DNA of 18,980 nucleotides from DASPKW01 sp038244055 (GCA_038244055.1 JBBRTW010000091.1:1-18980), one strand, 5' to 3'. Positions 1 to 6,964 are shown, counted from the stretch's first letter. The notes: generated by a model not told the origin, from the letters alone. Translations and numbers: made by a program.

Positions 1-41
1 GGGGCGGGCCGGCCGCCCCCCCCCCCCCCCCCCTCGCGCGG

Positions 42-545
42 GTGGGGGTGATCTTGATTGTGTTGGGGCGGGTTGGGGGCAATGAGTTTTCCTGGTGGGA
101 TGATCAGAAGACGATTCATCACAATCCGAGTTTGAATCCGCCCACCGGCCAGGCGGTGCGGGAGGCGTGGGGTCGGCCGGAGGGCGGGTTGTATGTTCCA
201 CTGACGCAGACGTACTGGGCGGGGCTGGCGTTTGTCGGGGAGGGCAAGGGCGTGGATGCCACCGGGATTCACCTCAGCGCGCGGGTGTTTCACGCGGGGA
301 GCCTGGCGCTGCACCTGGCTTCGGCACTCGTGGTATTTTCTATTTTAAGATTGCTCAGTGGGGTGGTGTGGGCGGCGCTGCTGGGGGCGATGGTGTTCGC
401 CGTGCATCCATTGCAGGTGGAAGCGGTGGCGTGGGCCTCGGGGGCCAAGGATTTGCTGGCGGGGCTGCTGGGATTGTGCGCGGTATATCAGTATCTGGTG
501 AGTGCTCAGGGTTCGGGGTTCAGGGTTCAGGGTTCAGGGTTCAGG
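42..545 (+). pseudogene. N-terminal part of TMTC-like membrane glycosyltransferase (partial, frame-disrupted)
   Basis: This frame encodes the start of a polytopic membrane protein like the TMTC/GT-C O-mannosyltransferases found with C-terminal TPRs. Visible family features are the FSWWDDQ motif just after the first hydrophobic stretch (acidic pair of the first extracytoplasmic loop in GT-C enzymes), NPSLNPP, PLTQTYW, and the strongly typical HPLQVEAVAWASGAKDLL around residues 125-142. The frame is open to the left end of the window through an 18-C homopolymer at 16-33, so the true start may lie outside; GTG at 42 is only the first usable start and has no Shine-Dalgarno sequence. At 504-545 the frame runs into heptamer repeats and then into nonsense, while the rest of the protein continues one base out of phase (502-2271). 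It is either a pseudogene, a phase-variable gene or a sequencing error. Family assignment is good; exact substrate unknown. Confidence 0.7.
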
Positions 546-2271
546 GGAGAAGTTGGAAGTTGCAAGCGAGAAGCGAGAAGATCTGTCAGTGGTCAATTGC
601 CCGTTATCCGTTGCAGCCGCTCAACAATCCGGCGCCGCCGGCAACCAACAACTGACCGCGGACAATGGACAACGGGCATCTCGCAACCCGCAACTCGTAA
701 CTCGCAACTCAAAAGCCTACTACTTCAGCGGGATGATCGTGCTGGTGATGGCGATGCTGGCCAAGCCTTCGGCGATGGTAATTCCAGTGATTGTGGCGGC
801 GCTGGATCGGTGGGTGATGGGACGATCGTGGAAGAAGGTGCTGGTGAGCGCGGGGGGATGGGGGCTGGCGGTGCTGCCATTGGTGATCGTGGCGCGGATG
901 GCCCAGATGGCGGAGGGCGTGGCCGAGGTGGCGTGGTGGCAGCAGCCGCTCATCGCGGGGGATGCGCTGGCGTTTTATTTGTGGAAACTGGTCTGGCCTG
1001 TGGATCTGGGGGCGGACTATGGAAGAAGGCCGGCCGTTGTGATGGGGATAATGGGCGGGGTTTGGATTTATCTGGCGTGGATGGTTCCGGCGATTGTGGG
1101 GTGGCTGGCGCGGTGGGGGATGAGGAGAAATGAGAAGTTGGAAGTTGGAAGCGAGAAGGGGCAATTGGAGATTGGGGTCGTTCGCATGGGCGGGACGCCC
1201 ATGTCACGGGGGAGCGGTGGCGCGGAGTCGGCGGATGGTCGTGGCATCGTTCGCATGGGCGGGACGCCCACGTCACGGGGGAGCGGTGGCGCGGAGTCGG
1301 CGGAAGGTCGTGGCATCGTTCGCACGGGCGGGACGCCCATGTCCCGGGGGAGTGGTGGGGGCGCGGAGTCGGCGGAGGGTCGTGGCATCGCTCGCATGGG
1401 CGGGACGCCCATGTCACGGGGGAGCCTTCTGACTGTGGGGATGGTGGTTTTCGCGGCGGGGTTGTTGCCGGTGCTGGGGTTCGCGCCGTTTATGTTTCAG
1501 TACATGTCGACTGTGGCGGATCACTACGTCTATGTAGGGATGCTGGGAGTGGGGATGGGTGTGACGTGGGGAGTCATGTGCGTGAGCGAGCGAATTGGCG
1601 GACCGTCAGCGCGTAACGCGCGGTCGGGCGAGGGCTCAGCGCGGCGATGGGCGATGGGCGTGGGATGCGCGGTAATGGTGGGCGTGCTGGGATGGAAGAG
1701 CTTTTCGCAGGTCGGGGTGTGGAAAGACGATCTGACCTTGTGGCGGCATACGATGGCGATCAGCCCGCATAGTTTTGTCGCGCCGAACAATGTGGCGGCC
1801 AACTATGGGCGGCGGAGCGTGATCCTTTCCCGCGCGGCCGAGGAAGCGCGGGAGCGGGGGCGCGAGGATCTGGCGGCCAACTTCGAGGCCGAGCGCGTGC
1901 GGGCGCTGGAGATGGCGACGCGGATGCTGGAGCGGTCGGTGGCGATCAATCCGGATTATCCCACGGCGCGGCAGAACGCGGTGATGAACTACATGCGCCT
2001 GGGGCGGGCAGGTCCGGCGGTGGCGCATCTGGAGGGACTGTTCAAAGCGAACGAGGTTGCGCCGCCGCTTCTGCGCGACAACTACACGGCCTACCACGAC
2101 ACGGCCGGGCACTTGTACATGCGCCTCGGAAATTACGAGAAAGCGGCGGAGCATTTTGAGATGCTGGCGAAACTGGTGCCAGGACATGCGACGGCGGGGA
2201 AGGATCTGGGAGCGGCGCGGGAGAGGATGAGGGAGGCGCGGGTGGAGGGGGACGACGTCATTCGACAATGA
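502..2271 (+). CDS. C-terminal part of TMTC-like membrane glycosyltransferase with TPR repeats
   Basis: The frame opens inside the heptamer tract, reads about 70 residues of low-complexity repeat-derived sequence, and then enters genuine protein at about residue 72 (YYFSGMIVLVMAMLAKPSAM), which is what should follow the 42-545 fragment in a TMTC-like protein. Several hydrophobic helices follow (around residues 75-215). Residues about 210-310 are again repeat-derived, with four in-frame copies of a palindromic unit, before membrane segments resume (LLTVGMVVFAAGLLPVLGF). The last 170 residues are soluble and helical with TPR-like spacing (AINPDYPTARQNAVMNYMRL; GHLYMRLGNYEKAAEHFEML). The family transfers sugars from lipid carriers to secreted proteins; that role here is inferred. 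The GTG at 502 is probably not a real start, because translation should come from upstream by fusion with the other fragment. The stop codon lies within an octamer repeat array. Confidence 0.75.
   Translation: MLRVRGSGFRVQGSGEKLEVASEKREDLSVVNCPLSVAAAQQSGAAGNQQLTADNGQRASRNPQLVTRNSKAYYFSGMIVLVMAMLAKPSAMVIPVIVAALDRWVMGRSWKKVLVSAGGWGLAVLPLVIVARMAQMAEGVAEVAWWQQPLIAGDALAFYLWKLVWPVDLGADYGRRPAVVMGIMGGVWIYLAWMVPAIVGWLARWGMRRNEKLEVGSEKGQLEIGVVRMGGTPMSRGSGGAESADGRGIVRMGGTPTSRGSGGAESAEGRGIVRTGGTPMSRGSGGGAESAEGRGIARMGGTPMSRGSLLTVGMVVFAAGLLPVLGFAPFMFQYMSTVADHYVYVGMLGVGMGVTWGVMCVSERIGGPSARNARSGEGSARRWAMGVGCAVMVGVLGWKSFSQVGVWKDDLTLWRHTMAISPHSFVAPNNVAANYGRRSVILSRAAEEARERGREDLAANFEAERVRALEMATRMLERSVAINPDYPTARQNAVMNYMRLGRAGPAVAHLEGLFKANEVAPPLLRDNYTAYHDTAGHLYMRLGNYEKAAEHFEMLAKLVPGHATAGKDLGAARERMREARVEGDDVIRQ
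504..545 (+). repeat. Heptanucleotide tandem repeat GTTCAGG (about 6 units) at a frameshift
   Basis: One degenerate unit (GCTCAGG), one GTTCGGG and four GTTCAGG units run head to tail from 504 to 545. Seven is 1 mod 3, so each gain or loss of a unit shifts the reading frame. The upstream half of the glycosyltransferase is in frame 3 and the downstream half in frame 1 here; removing one unit would join them. Confidence 0.9.
547..713 (+). repeat. Composite heptamer-type dispersed repeat inserted in coding sequence
   Basis: The segment consists of GAAGTTG and GCGAGAA heptamers (549-580), a middle with CCGTTATCCGTTG and, after a loop, GGACAATGGACAACGG (an imperfect inverted repeat), and GCAACTC/GTAACTC heptamers at the right end (about 675-711). 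Read on the minus strand, its right two thirds align in order with the intergenic repeat at 2821-2947: GAGTTGC units, then CCGTTGTCC units, then a GGTTGCC/GCCGG loop, then the complementary arm. Its first 27 bases recur at 1132-1158 with one mismatch. Its encoded residues have no place in the protein family. Confidence 0.8.
1132..1158 (+). repeat. Second copy of the GAAGTTG/GCGAGAA repeat start
   Basis: This stretch matches 547-573 in 26 of 27 positions and marks the left edge of the second foreign block in the glycosyltransferase gene, immediately before the palindromic 69-bp array. It stays in the main reading frame, encoding NEKLEVGSEKG. Confidence 0.85.
1178..1425 (+). repeat. Four in-frame 69/72-bp repeats with a palindromic core
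   Basis: Units start at 1178, 1247, 1316 and 1388 (spacing 69, 69, 72, all multiples of three). Each has a 19-base core CATGGGCG-GGA-CGCCCATG that can form an 8-bp hairpin; cores are at 1185-1203, 1254-1272, 1323-1341 and 1395-1413. The first and last are perfect, the middle two have one substitution each. The encoded unit reads approximately VRMGGTPMSRGSGGAESA and falls between two membrane helices. Confidence 0.92.
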
Positions 2272-2335
2272 GACAATGAGACAATGAGACAATGAGACAA
2301 TGAGACAATGGGACCATGGGACCATGGGACAATGG
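2264..2335 (+). repeat. Octamer tandem array GACAATGA / GACCATGG (nine units)
   Basis: Five GACAATGA units (2264-2303) are followed by GACAATGG, two GACCATGG and GACAATGG. The first unit supplies the stop codon TGA (2269-2271) of the glycosyltransferase gene. The array lies between convergent genes. Confidence 0.93.
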
Positions 2336-2373
2336 GACACAAGAAGGTAATGAGAATGGGACGAGGGGGCGGA

Positions 2374-2727
2374 TCAGCGGAGGGCGTGGAGGGCGTCCTG
2401 GCGGGATTTGTGGATGGTGAAGAGGCGTTCGAGGGAGCAGGCGCGGAAGATTCCCAGCAGACCGGAGGACATCCCGCAAAGGGCGAGGTGGCCTTTGACG
2501 GTTTTCACCTGGTGGCGGATGTTCACCAGCATTCCCAGGCCGGCGCTAGGCATGTAGCTGACGGTCGAGAGATCGATAATCCAACGGCCGCCGGTGCGGT
2601 CCTGGAAGCTGGCGGAGAGGGCTTCGTTGATGCGGTCGAACTCGGCGGAATCCATGTCATCGGGGAGGTTGACCTCCACGATGTGGACCGCGCCAACGGT
2701 GGTGAATTTGAGTACCTCTGTGGTCAT
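2374..2727 (-). CDS. STAS-domain anti-sigma factor antagonist
   Basis: The 117-residue protein is a single STAS domain of the SpoIIAA/RsbV type, which binds a switch kinase/anti-sigma factor and thereby frees a sigma factor or controls a partner-switching pathway in the cytoplasm. The diagnostic segment is IIDLSTVSYMPSAGLGML: beta strand ending in DLS, then the loop in which Ser61 sits at the position phosphorylated in SpoIIAA. The usual Asp before this Ser is Pro here and the residue after it is Ala; Ala is common in the family, Pro is less so. The start at 2727 was chosen because GGGAG lies 9 bases upstream; an in-frame ATG at 2757 would add ten residues but has no such site. No kinase or phosphatase partner is adjacent, so the pathway is unknown. 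It is convergent with the glycosyltransferase gene. Confidence 0.87.
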   Translation of the reverse strand: MTTEVLKFTTVGAVHIVEVNLPDDMDSAEFDRINEALSASFQDRTGGRWIIDLSTVSYMPSAGLGMLVNIRHQVKTVKGHLALCGMSSGLLGIFRACSLERLFTIHKSRQDALHALR

Positions 2728-2820
2728 CGCGAGCGGCTCCCAATCGGCTGGGTTCATTAAAGCATAAAATCAGGGTGCGGGCAAAGCGAAGTTGAAAAGG
2801 ACAAAATGGGCTTAAGGGAC

Positions 2821-2947
2821 GAGTTGCGAGTTGCGAGTTGCCCGTTTGTCCGTTGTCCGTTGTCAGCGGCGGGCTGCCTGTGGTGCCGGTTTGATCAGCA
2901 GCAACTAACAACGGACAACGGACAACGGACAACGGACGACGGACGAC
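2821..2947. repeat. Intergenic composite heptamer repeat with inverted arms
   Basis: Three GAGTTGC heptamers (2821-2841) are followed by CCGTTTGTCCGTTGTCCG (2842-2859 and on) and, after about 40 bases, by a complementary run of ACGGACA-type heptamers (2907-2947), so that the transcript could fold into a long hairpin. The same order of parts appears in opposite orientation inside the glycosyltransferase gene (547-713). The rest of the gap from 2758 to 3245 shows no gene; a TA-rich stretch at about 3000-3060 could hold a promoter but none is clear. Confidence 0.85.
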
Positions 2948-3245
2948 CCCCAACGAGGGCTTCGTTATCGGACTTGAAATCGGCGGCGTGGGGAAGGGCC
3001 GATAATATCATCCCATTTTATGCAAACCACCCATATTTATTGTTCATCCTAAATTAAACCACAAAAGCGGCGATCTGGCGCCTAAGTCATGGACCATTCC
3101 CGGTGCATTCCCCACACAGATTACCCAGACTTACAACAAATGAGGTCTGATTCTGTTGAATATGCCGAATTCCATTTGCTCGAATCGGTCGAGCGGGCCA
3201 TGCTGTATGGACTTGTAACTTCGCCGGATGGGTTGGTGTGAACAC

Positions 3246-3794
3246 ATGAAAAATCGAGACCGAATTGGCGTCCCCGCGACGGGTGGGGCGCGTAGCGTCA
3301 GTACGATCAGCAAATGGTTCCTGGCGGCCGCAATCGCGGGCCTGGCGGGCGCTTCGGCGTCCATGCCGGCTCGGGCGGACGACCTGGATCCGGTCGATCA
3401 GCTCGACCAGCTTGATGAAACCGAACAGGCGGATCAAGCGCCGGTGCTGGCCTTGGCCGGTCCCGCAACCACGCAACCGACGACCCAGCCGGCCTCGGCG
3501 GGTGTGGGCGGCGGCGGTGGCGGCGGCGGATCGCTTCCGATGCTTGGCCTTGGGGGCGGCGCGGGCGGCGGCGGCGGTGGCGGGGGCGACCCTGAAGCCA
3601 GCGCCATGCTCGGCGGCGCGGCCGGCGGCGGCGGTGGCGGCGGCGGGAGCGGCGTTTCGGCCGACTCGTTCGCGGCCGACAGCGGCAACAGCGTGAACGT
3701 GGTCCCCATGCCCGCGGCCCTCTGGATGGGCATCGTCGCGGCCGGTGGACTCGGCGCCTGGATGAAGACCCGCAAGCGCGGCCAGCAGGCCTGA
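3246..3794 (+). CDS. Gly-rich secreted protein with PEP-CTERM-like (VPMPAA) sorting signal
   Basis: The 182-residue product has a basic N-terminus, a hydrophobic segment (WFLAAAIAGLAGASASM) and a plausible signal peptidase site after PARA. The mature part begins acidic (DDLDPVDQLDQLDETEQAD), has a Thr/Pro/Gln patch, and then three poly-Gly blocks of eight. The C-terminus is a tripartite sorting signal: VVPMPAALWMG motif, hydrophobic helix (IVAAGGLGA) and basic tail (KTRKRG). In the PEP-CTERM/exosortase group such tails direct export and surface attachment; VPLPAA-type variants are known. The function of the body is unknown and low complexity prevents comparison. ATG at 3246 places the basic residues directly before the hydrophobic core; ATG at 3228 is an alternative. 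It is a single-gene unit ending in the terminator at 3984-4014. Confidence 0.75.
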   Translation: MKNRDRIGVPATGGARSVSTISKWFLAAAIAGLAGASASMPARADDLDPVDQLDQLDETEQADQAPVLALAGPATTQPTTQPASAGVGGGGGGGGSLPMLGLGGGAGGGGGGGGDPEASAMLGGAAGGGGGGGGSGVSADSFAADSGNSVNVVPMPAALWMGIVAAGGLGAWMKTRKRGQQA

Positions 3795-3907
3795 TCGAAC
3801 GAGATGCCCGACCGACTCGGGCGAACGCACCAACCCGCACGGAGCATGGGCGGTTGTCTAGACCGCGGCCGCCCGTTCTGGATGAAAATTTGAATGCAGG
3901 GCTGACA

Positions 3908-3937
3908 CCGGTCCGTTCAACCGGCAGGCTGAAAGCC
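3908..3937. repeat. Small hairpin repeat with GGCTGAAAGCC core
   Basis: CCGGT (3908-3912) pairs with ACCGG (3920-3924), followed by GGCT-GAA-AGCC (3927-3937). The CAGGCTGAAAGCC theme is, from general knowledge, a frequent intergenic repeat in planctomycete genomes; only one copy is seen in this window. Confidence 0.5.
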
Positions 3938-3983
3938 CGCACCACAACTATTTGAGTCAGTCGTCTCCTTTCCCCCCTTTTTG

Positions 3984-4014
3984 AAGGGTCGAGAAAATTC
4001 TCGGCCCTTCTTTT
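3984..4014 (+). terminator. Rho-independent terminator after the PEP-CTERM-like gene
   Basis: AAGGGTCGAG (3984-3993), loop AAAATT, and CTCGGCCCTT (4000-4009) form a 10-bp stem with one G-U pair, followed by CTTTT. It lies about 190 bases past the stop of the preceding gene and just 23 bases before the next start codon. Confidence 0.8.
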
Positions 4015-4036
4015 ATTGACGGGTATAACACCAACC

Positions 4037-5830
4037 ATGGCAAACGCTTTTCGCTATCGGCTGATTCCGTCGCTGCTGCTGGGCGCGCTTTTCTCGGCGT
4101 CCATTTCGTTGAATGCGGGGGCTCAGCCCATTCCAAAAACGGCGGAATTCATCGGATTGAATGTGGATGGGTTTGCGGACTGGATGTCGTCGGCCGCGTT
4201 TATCGATGCGACGGCTTATTTTCGGCGCTGGGGCAAGGCGGATGCGGGGTGGGAGGAGAATCCGGCCTTGCGGCTGTCGGAGGATAATTATCCGCTGGCG
4301 GATGCGGATGCGGTTTCGTTCCTGCGCGGGTATCCGGATGGGATTTACACGCTGAAGTACGAGGGGCAGGCGGATATCCGCTTCACGGGGATCGCGGCGA
4401 TCGTGCCGGGATCGGGCAAGCGCAGCGGGAATGTGACGACGGGGCAGGTGAAGCTCCAGCATGCCGGGCCGGAGGATATCCTTTCGCTGCAGGTGCGCGG
4501 GCTTGATGCGAAGAATCCGCTGAAGAAACTGCAATTGATCTGCCCGGGATATGCGGATGCGACGGCGGTTTTCCGCACGGAATTTGTGCGGCGGGTTCGG
4601 CCCTTCCCGACGATCCGATTCATGGACTGGGGACAGACCAACAACAACCCGCTGGCGGAATGGGCCAGGCGGCCGACGCCGGCGATGTTCTCGCGCACCT
4701 CGGCCAAGGGGATTCCGGTGGAGGAGATGGTCGCGCTGGCGAACCTCATCAAGCGGAATGTGTGGATCAACGTGCCGCTGACGGCCAACGATGATTACAT
4801 CAAGCAACTGGCCACATACCTGCGCGATCATCTGCACAAGGGGGCGACGATTCATGTGGAGTATTCGAACGAGGTGTGGAATTTCAGTTTCCAGCAGGCC
4901 AAGGACAATCTCTTCGCCGCGCGGGCCAACGGCGGGCTGACCAAGCCGGATGATTTCGGGCGCTGCGCGCAGAACGCGGCGGATCATCTCGGGAAGATCG
5001 CGGTGATGTTCAAGCAGGTCTTCGGGAACGCGGAATTCGAGAAGCGGGTGCGGCCGGTGATCGGCGGGTTCATCGCCAATACCTACTGGGCACAGATGCA
5101 ACTCGATTTCCTGAATGCGAATTATCCGGGGCTGGTGAAGGAACTGGCGATCGCGCCGTATTTCGGGGTGGAGGGGGACATCAAGGCGGCGGATGCGCCG
5201 GGGGCGACGGCCGATCAGCTTTTCGCGGCCTGCAACGACTGGATCGACACGAAGATTCTCGAATGGGTGAAGGCGCATGCGAAGCTGGCGCAGGATAACA
5301 ATCTGGCGCTGGTGGCCTACGAGGGGGGCGTCCACCTGACCGCGACGAACGGGCTGAATGAGAAAACGAAGCAGCAGATGCAGTACGATCCGCGCATGCC
5401 CAGGACATTGAATCACCTGCTGGATGTGTGGACGAGCAACGGCGGGGGGATGTTCTGCCAATTCGGGCATATCGGGCCGTATTCAAAATTCGGATATTGG
5501 CCGCTGCTGGAATCGCCGGATCAGAAGGGCACGCCCAAGTGGGATTACTACATGTCGAAGCTGCTGCCGGCCGGGGATGCGAACCTGGATGGGAAGGTGA
5601 ACGATGCGGATGTGGCGATTTTGAAGGCGAATTTCGGGAAGACCGGGAAGACGTGGGAGGAGGGGGATTTTAACGGGGATGGGAAGGTGGATGGAGCGGA
5701 TGCGAAGCTGCTGAGGGGGAATTTGCGGGATTCGACGCCGGCGACGATTCGGGAGTTGGAGAAGATGTCGGCGGCGGTTCCGGCGGCGCGGGCGACGTCG
5801 GCGCGGGTGGTGAGCGATCGGGGGCGGTAA
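4037..5830 (+). CDS. Secreted glycoside-hydrolase-like protein with C-terminal dockerin repeat
   Basis: The 597-residue protein begins with a signal peptide (RYRLIPSLLLGALFSASI, cleavage probably near NAGAQ). The large middle part has features of a (beta/alpha)8 hydrolase: IRFMDWGQTNNN, WINVPLTANDDYIKQLA, VEYSNEVWNF with Glu279, and later LALVAYEGGVHL with Glu429. In clan GH-A enzymes an Asn-Glu acid/base and a strand-end Glu nucleophile occur in this order, so Glu279 and Glu429 are candidate catalytic residues (inference). Residues about 513-562 are a type I dockerin-like pair of calcium loops, GDANLDGKVNDADVAIL and GDFNGDGKVDGADAKLL, common at the C-termini of planctomycete exoproteins. Substrate is unknown; a polysaccharide is likely. 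ATG at 4037 gives the signal peptide directly, although no clear Shine-Dalgarno is present. The C-terminal tail after the dockerin is Ala/Arg-rich and shows no sorting signal. Confidence 0.75.
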   Translation: MANAFRYRLIPSLLLGALFSASISLNAGAQPIPKTAEFIGLNVDGFADWMSSAAFIDATAYFRRWGKADAGWEENPALRLSEDNYPLADADAVSFLRGYPDGIYTLKYEGQADIRFTGIAAIVPGSGKRSGNVTTGQVKLQHAGPEDILSLQVRGLDAKNPLKKLQLICPGYADATAVFRTEFVRRVRPFPTIRFMDWGQTNNNPLAEWARRPTPAMFSRTSAKGIPVEEMVALANLIKRNVWINVPLTANDDYIKQLATYLRDHLHKGATIHVEYSNEVWNFSFQQAKDNLFAARANGGLTKPDDFGRCAQNAADHLGKIAVMFKQVFGNAEFEKRVRPVIGGFIANTYWAQMQLDFLNANYPGLVKELAIAPYFGVEGDIKAADAPGATADQLFAACNDWIDTKILEWVKAHAKLAQDNNLALVAYEGGVHLTATNGLNEKTKQQMQYDPRMPRTLNHLLDVWTSNGGGMFCQFGHIGPYSKFGYWPLLESPDQKGTPKWDYYMSKLLPAGDANLDGKVNDADVAILKANFGKTGKTWEEGDFNGDGKVDGADAKLLRGNLRDSTPATIRELEKMSAAVPAARATSARVVSDRGR

Positions 5831-5845
5831 TGTTCGGGGTTTAAT

Positions 5846-5966
5846 CCCCTCTCCTGTACTCGGGAGAGGGATAGGGTGAGGGTCTTCCGGCGGGGTGTGA
5901 AAGCGTCCCAGTTTTCGCGGCACAAAGACCCCTCACCCCCGCCCTCTCTGGAGTGCAGGAGAGGGG
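5846..5966. repeat. Long inverted repeat (arms about 41 bp) of the CCCCTCTCC/GAGAGGGG type
   Basis: The left arm 5846-5886 and right arm 5925-5966 are complementary over almost their whole length, with a few mismatches and one extra base, around a 38-base loop. It fills the gap between the hydrolase-like gene and cdsA and could act as a terminator-like structure. The same word set (CCCCTCACCCCCGCCCTCTC) returns at 7077-7096. Confidence 0.9.
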
Positions 5967-6017
5967 GGCCAACGCCCCTGCGCGGGATGCGAGTTAGCAT
6001 GTAGAATCGCGAGCGAC

Positions 6018-6962
6018 ATGCCATTGCCGCCTCTCCAACTTCTATCGCTGATCATCGCCGCGATTCTGGCCGCGGGCGGGATCGCGCTGCTGGGGCTGCA
6101 ATTCCTTGGGCATCGAAACGTGAAAGCGATCTGGCGGATCTGGGGGAGTTGGATGGTGCTCGCGCCGCTGATGATTGGGGCGTTCTTTCTCGGGGCGATC
6201 GCGGTGATCGTGTTTTTTACGGCGCTGGTTTTGATCGCGATTTATGAATTCGCCAGAGCCACGGCGCTGGGGCGAGATGGGGTGATGGTGGGGGCGGTGT
6301 TTGCGGTGGTGATAGTGACGGCGGGGGTTTGCGCCTGGCCGGCGGTGGATGGGGGAAAGCGTGGGATGTGCATTTCGTTGTTCAATGCGATGCCGGTGCT
6401 GGCGGGGGTGTTGATCGTGGCGGTGCCGGTGCTGCGGAATCGCGCGTCGGGGCAGTTGCAAACCGTGGCGCTGGCGATGCTGGCGGCGATTTATATCGGC
6501 TGGGGCTTCGAGCATCTGGCGCAATTCACGTTGTCGCGCGACTGGCAGGCCCCCCTGCTTTTTCTGGCGCTGGCGGTGGAGATTAACGATGTGGCGGCGT
6601 ATCTGTTTGGAAAGATGCTGGGGCGGCCGCCCGGGCATGCGCGGCATCATCCGCTGCGGCCGGGGATTTCGCCCAGCAAGACGTGGGAAGGGGCGATCGG
6701 AGCTTTGTGCGTTTCGATGGCATTACCCTGGGCACTGGGTTTCGCGCTGCCGGCGGGGATGGGGGCCTGGCAGAAGATCGCGATCGGGTTGATCATCGGA
6801 ATCGGCGGGCAGATGGGGGATCTGGCGATCTCGGTGTTCAAGCGCGATCTGGGATTGAAAGACATGGGGACAGCGCTGCCGGGGCATGGGGGGGTGCTGG
6901 ACCGGATCGATTCCCTGCTGATCGCGGGGCCGATTTTCGTGCGGTTTCTTGGAATTGATTGA
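6018..6962 (+). CDS. cdsA: Phosphatidate cytidylyltransferase
   Basis: CdsA makes CDP-diacylglycerol from phosphatidic acid and CTP at the cytoplasmic membrane, the branch point of phospholipid synthesis. The 314-residue length and many hydrophobic helices fit. The C-terminal signature is complete (residues 272-298): SVFKR, four residues, KD, then LPGHGG and LDRID. Upstream lie the family's SKTWEG motif and GQMGDLA just before the signature. The usual ANDTGAYLFGR segment reads EINDVAAYLFGK, retaining the Asn-Asp. ATG at 6018 precedes a hydrophobic helix; only a weak purine-rich GCGAG stretch is visible upstream. The gene stands alone, with repeats on both sides, not next to uppS, dxr or frr as in many bacteria. 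The N-terminal half is less conserved than the C-terminal half, as usual for the family. Confidence 0.95.
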   Translation: MPLPPLQLLSLIIAAILAAGGIALLGLQFLGHRNVKAIWRIWGSWMVLAPLMIGAFFLGAIAVIVFFTALVLIAIYEFARATALGRDGVMVGAVFAVVIVTAGVCAWPAVDGGKRGMCISLFNAMPVLAGVLIVAVPVLRNRASGQLQTVALAMLAAIYIGWGFEHLAQFTLSRDWQAPLLFLALAVEINDVAAYLFGKMLGRPPGHARHHPLRPGISPSKTWEGAIGALCVSMALPWALGFALPAGMGAWQKIAIGLIIGIGGQMGDLAISVFKRDLGLKDMGTALPGHGGVLDRIDSLLIAGPIFVRFLGID

Positions 6963-6964
6963 AC

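Noticed and set aside
16..33. Run of 18 C residues at the window start
   Set aside because: Probably an assembly or sequencing edge artefact; it does not support a biological feature, though it makes the first gene's start uncertain.
950..1417. Minus-strand open frames with repeated MGVPPMRTMPRPSADSA
   Set aside because: These are the reverse translation of the palindromic 69-bp repeats within the glycosyltransferase gene and are not independent genes.
1178..1425. CRISPR-like spacing of the four repeats
   Set aside because: The stretches between the palindromic cores are nearly identical to each other, so they are not spacers; no cas gene is present.
4013..5470. Minus-strand open frame of 485 codons
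   Set aside because: Antisense shadow of the dockerin protein; Arg/His/Pro-rich with no domain.
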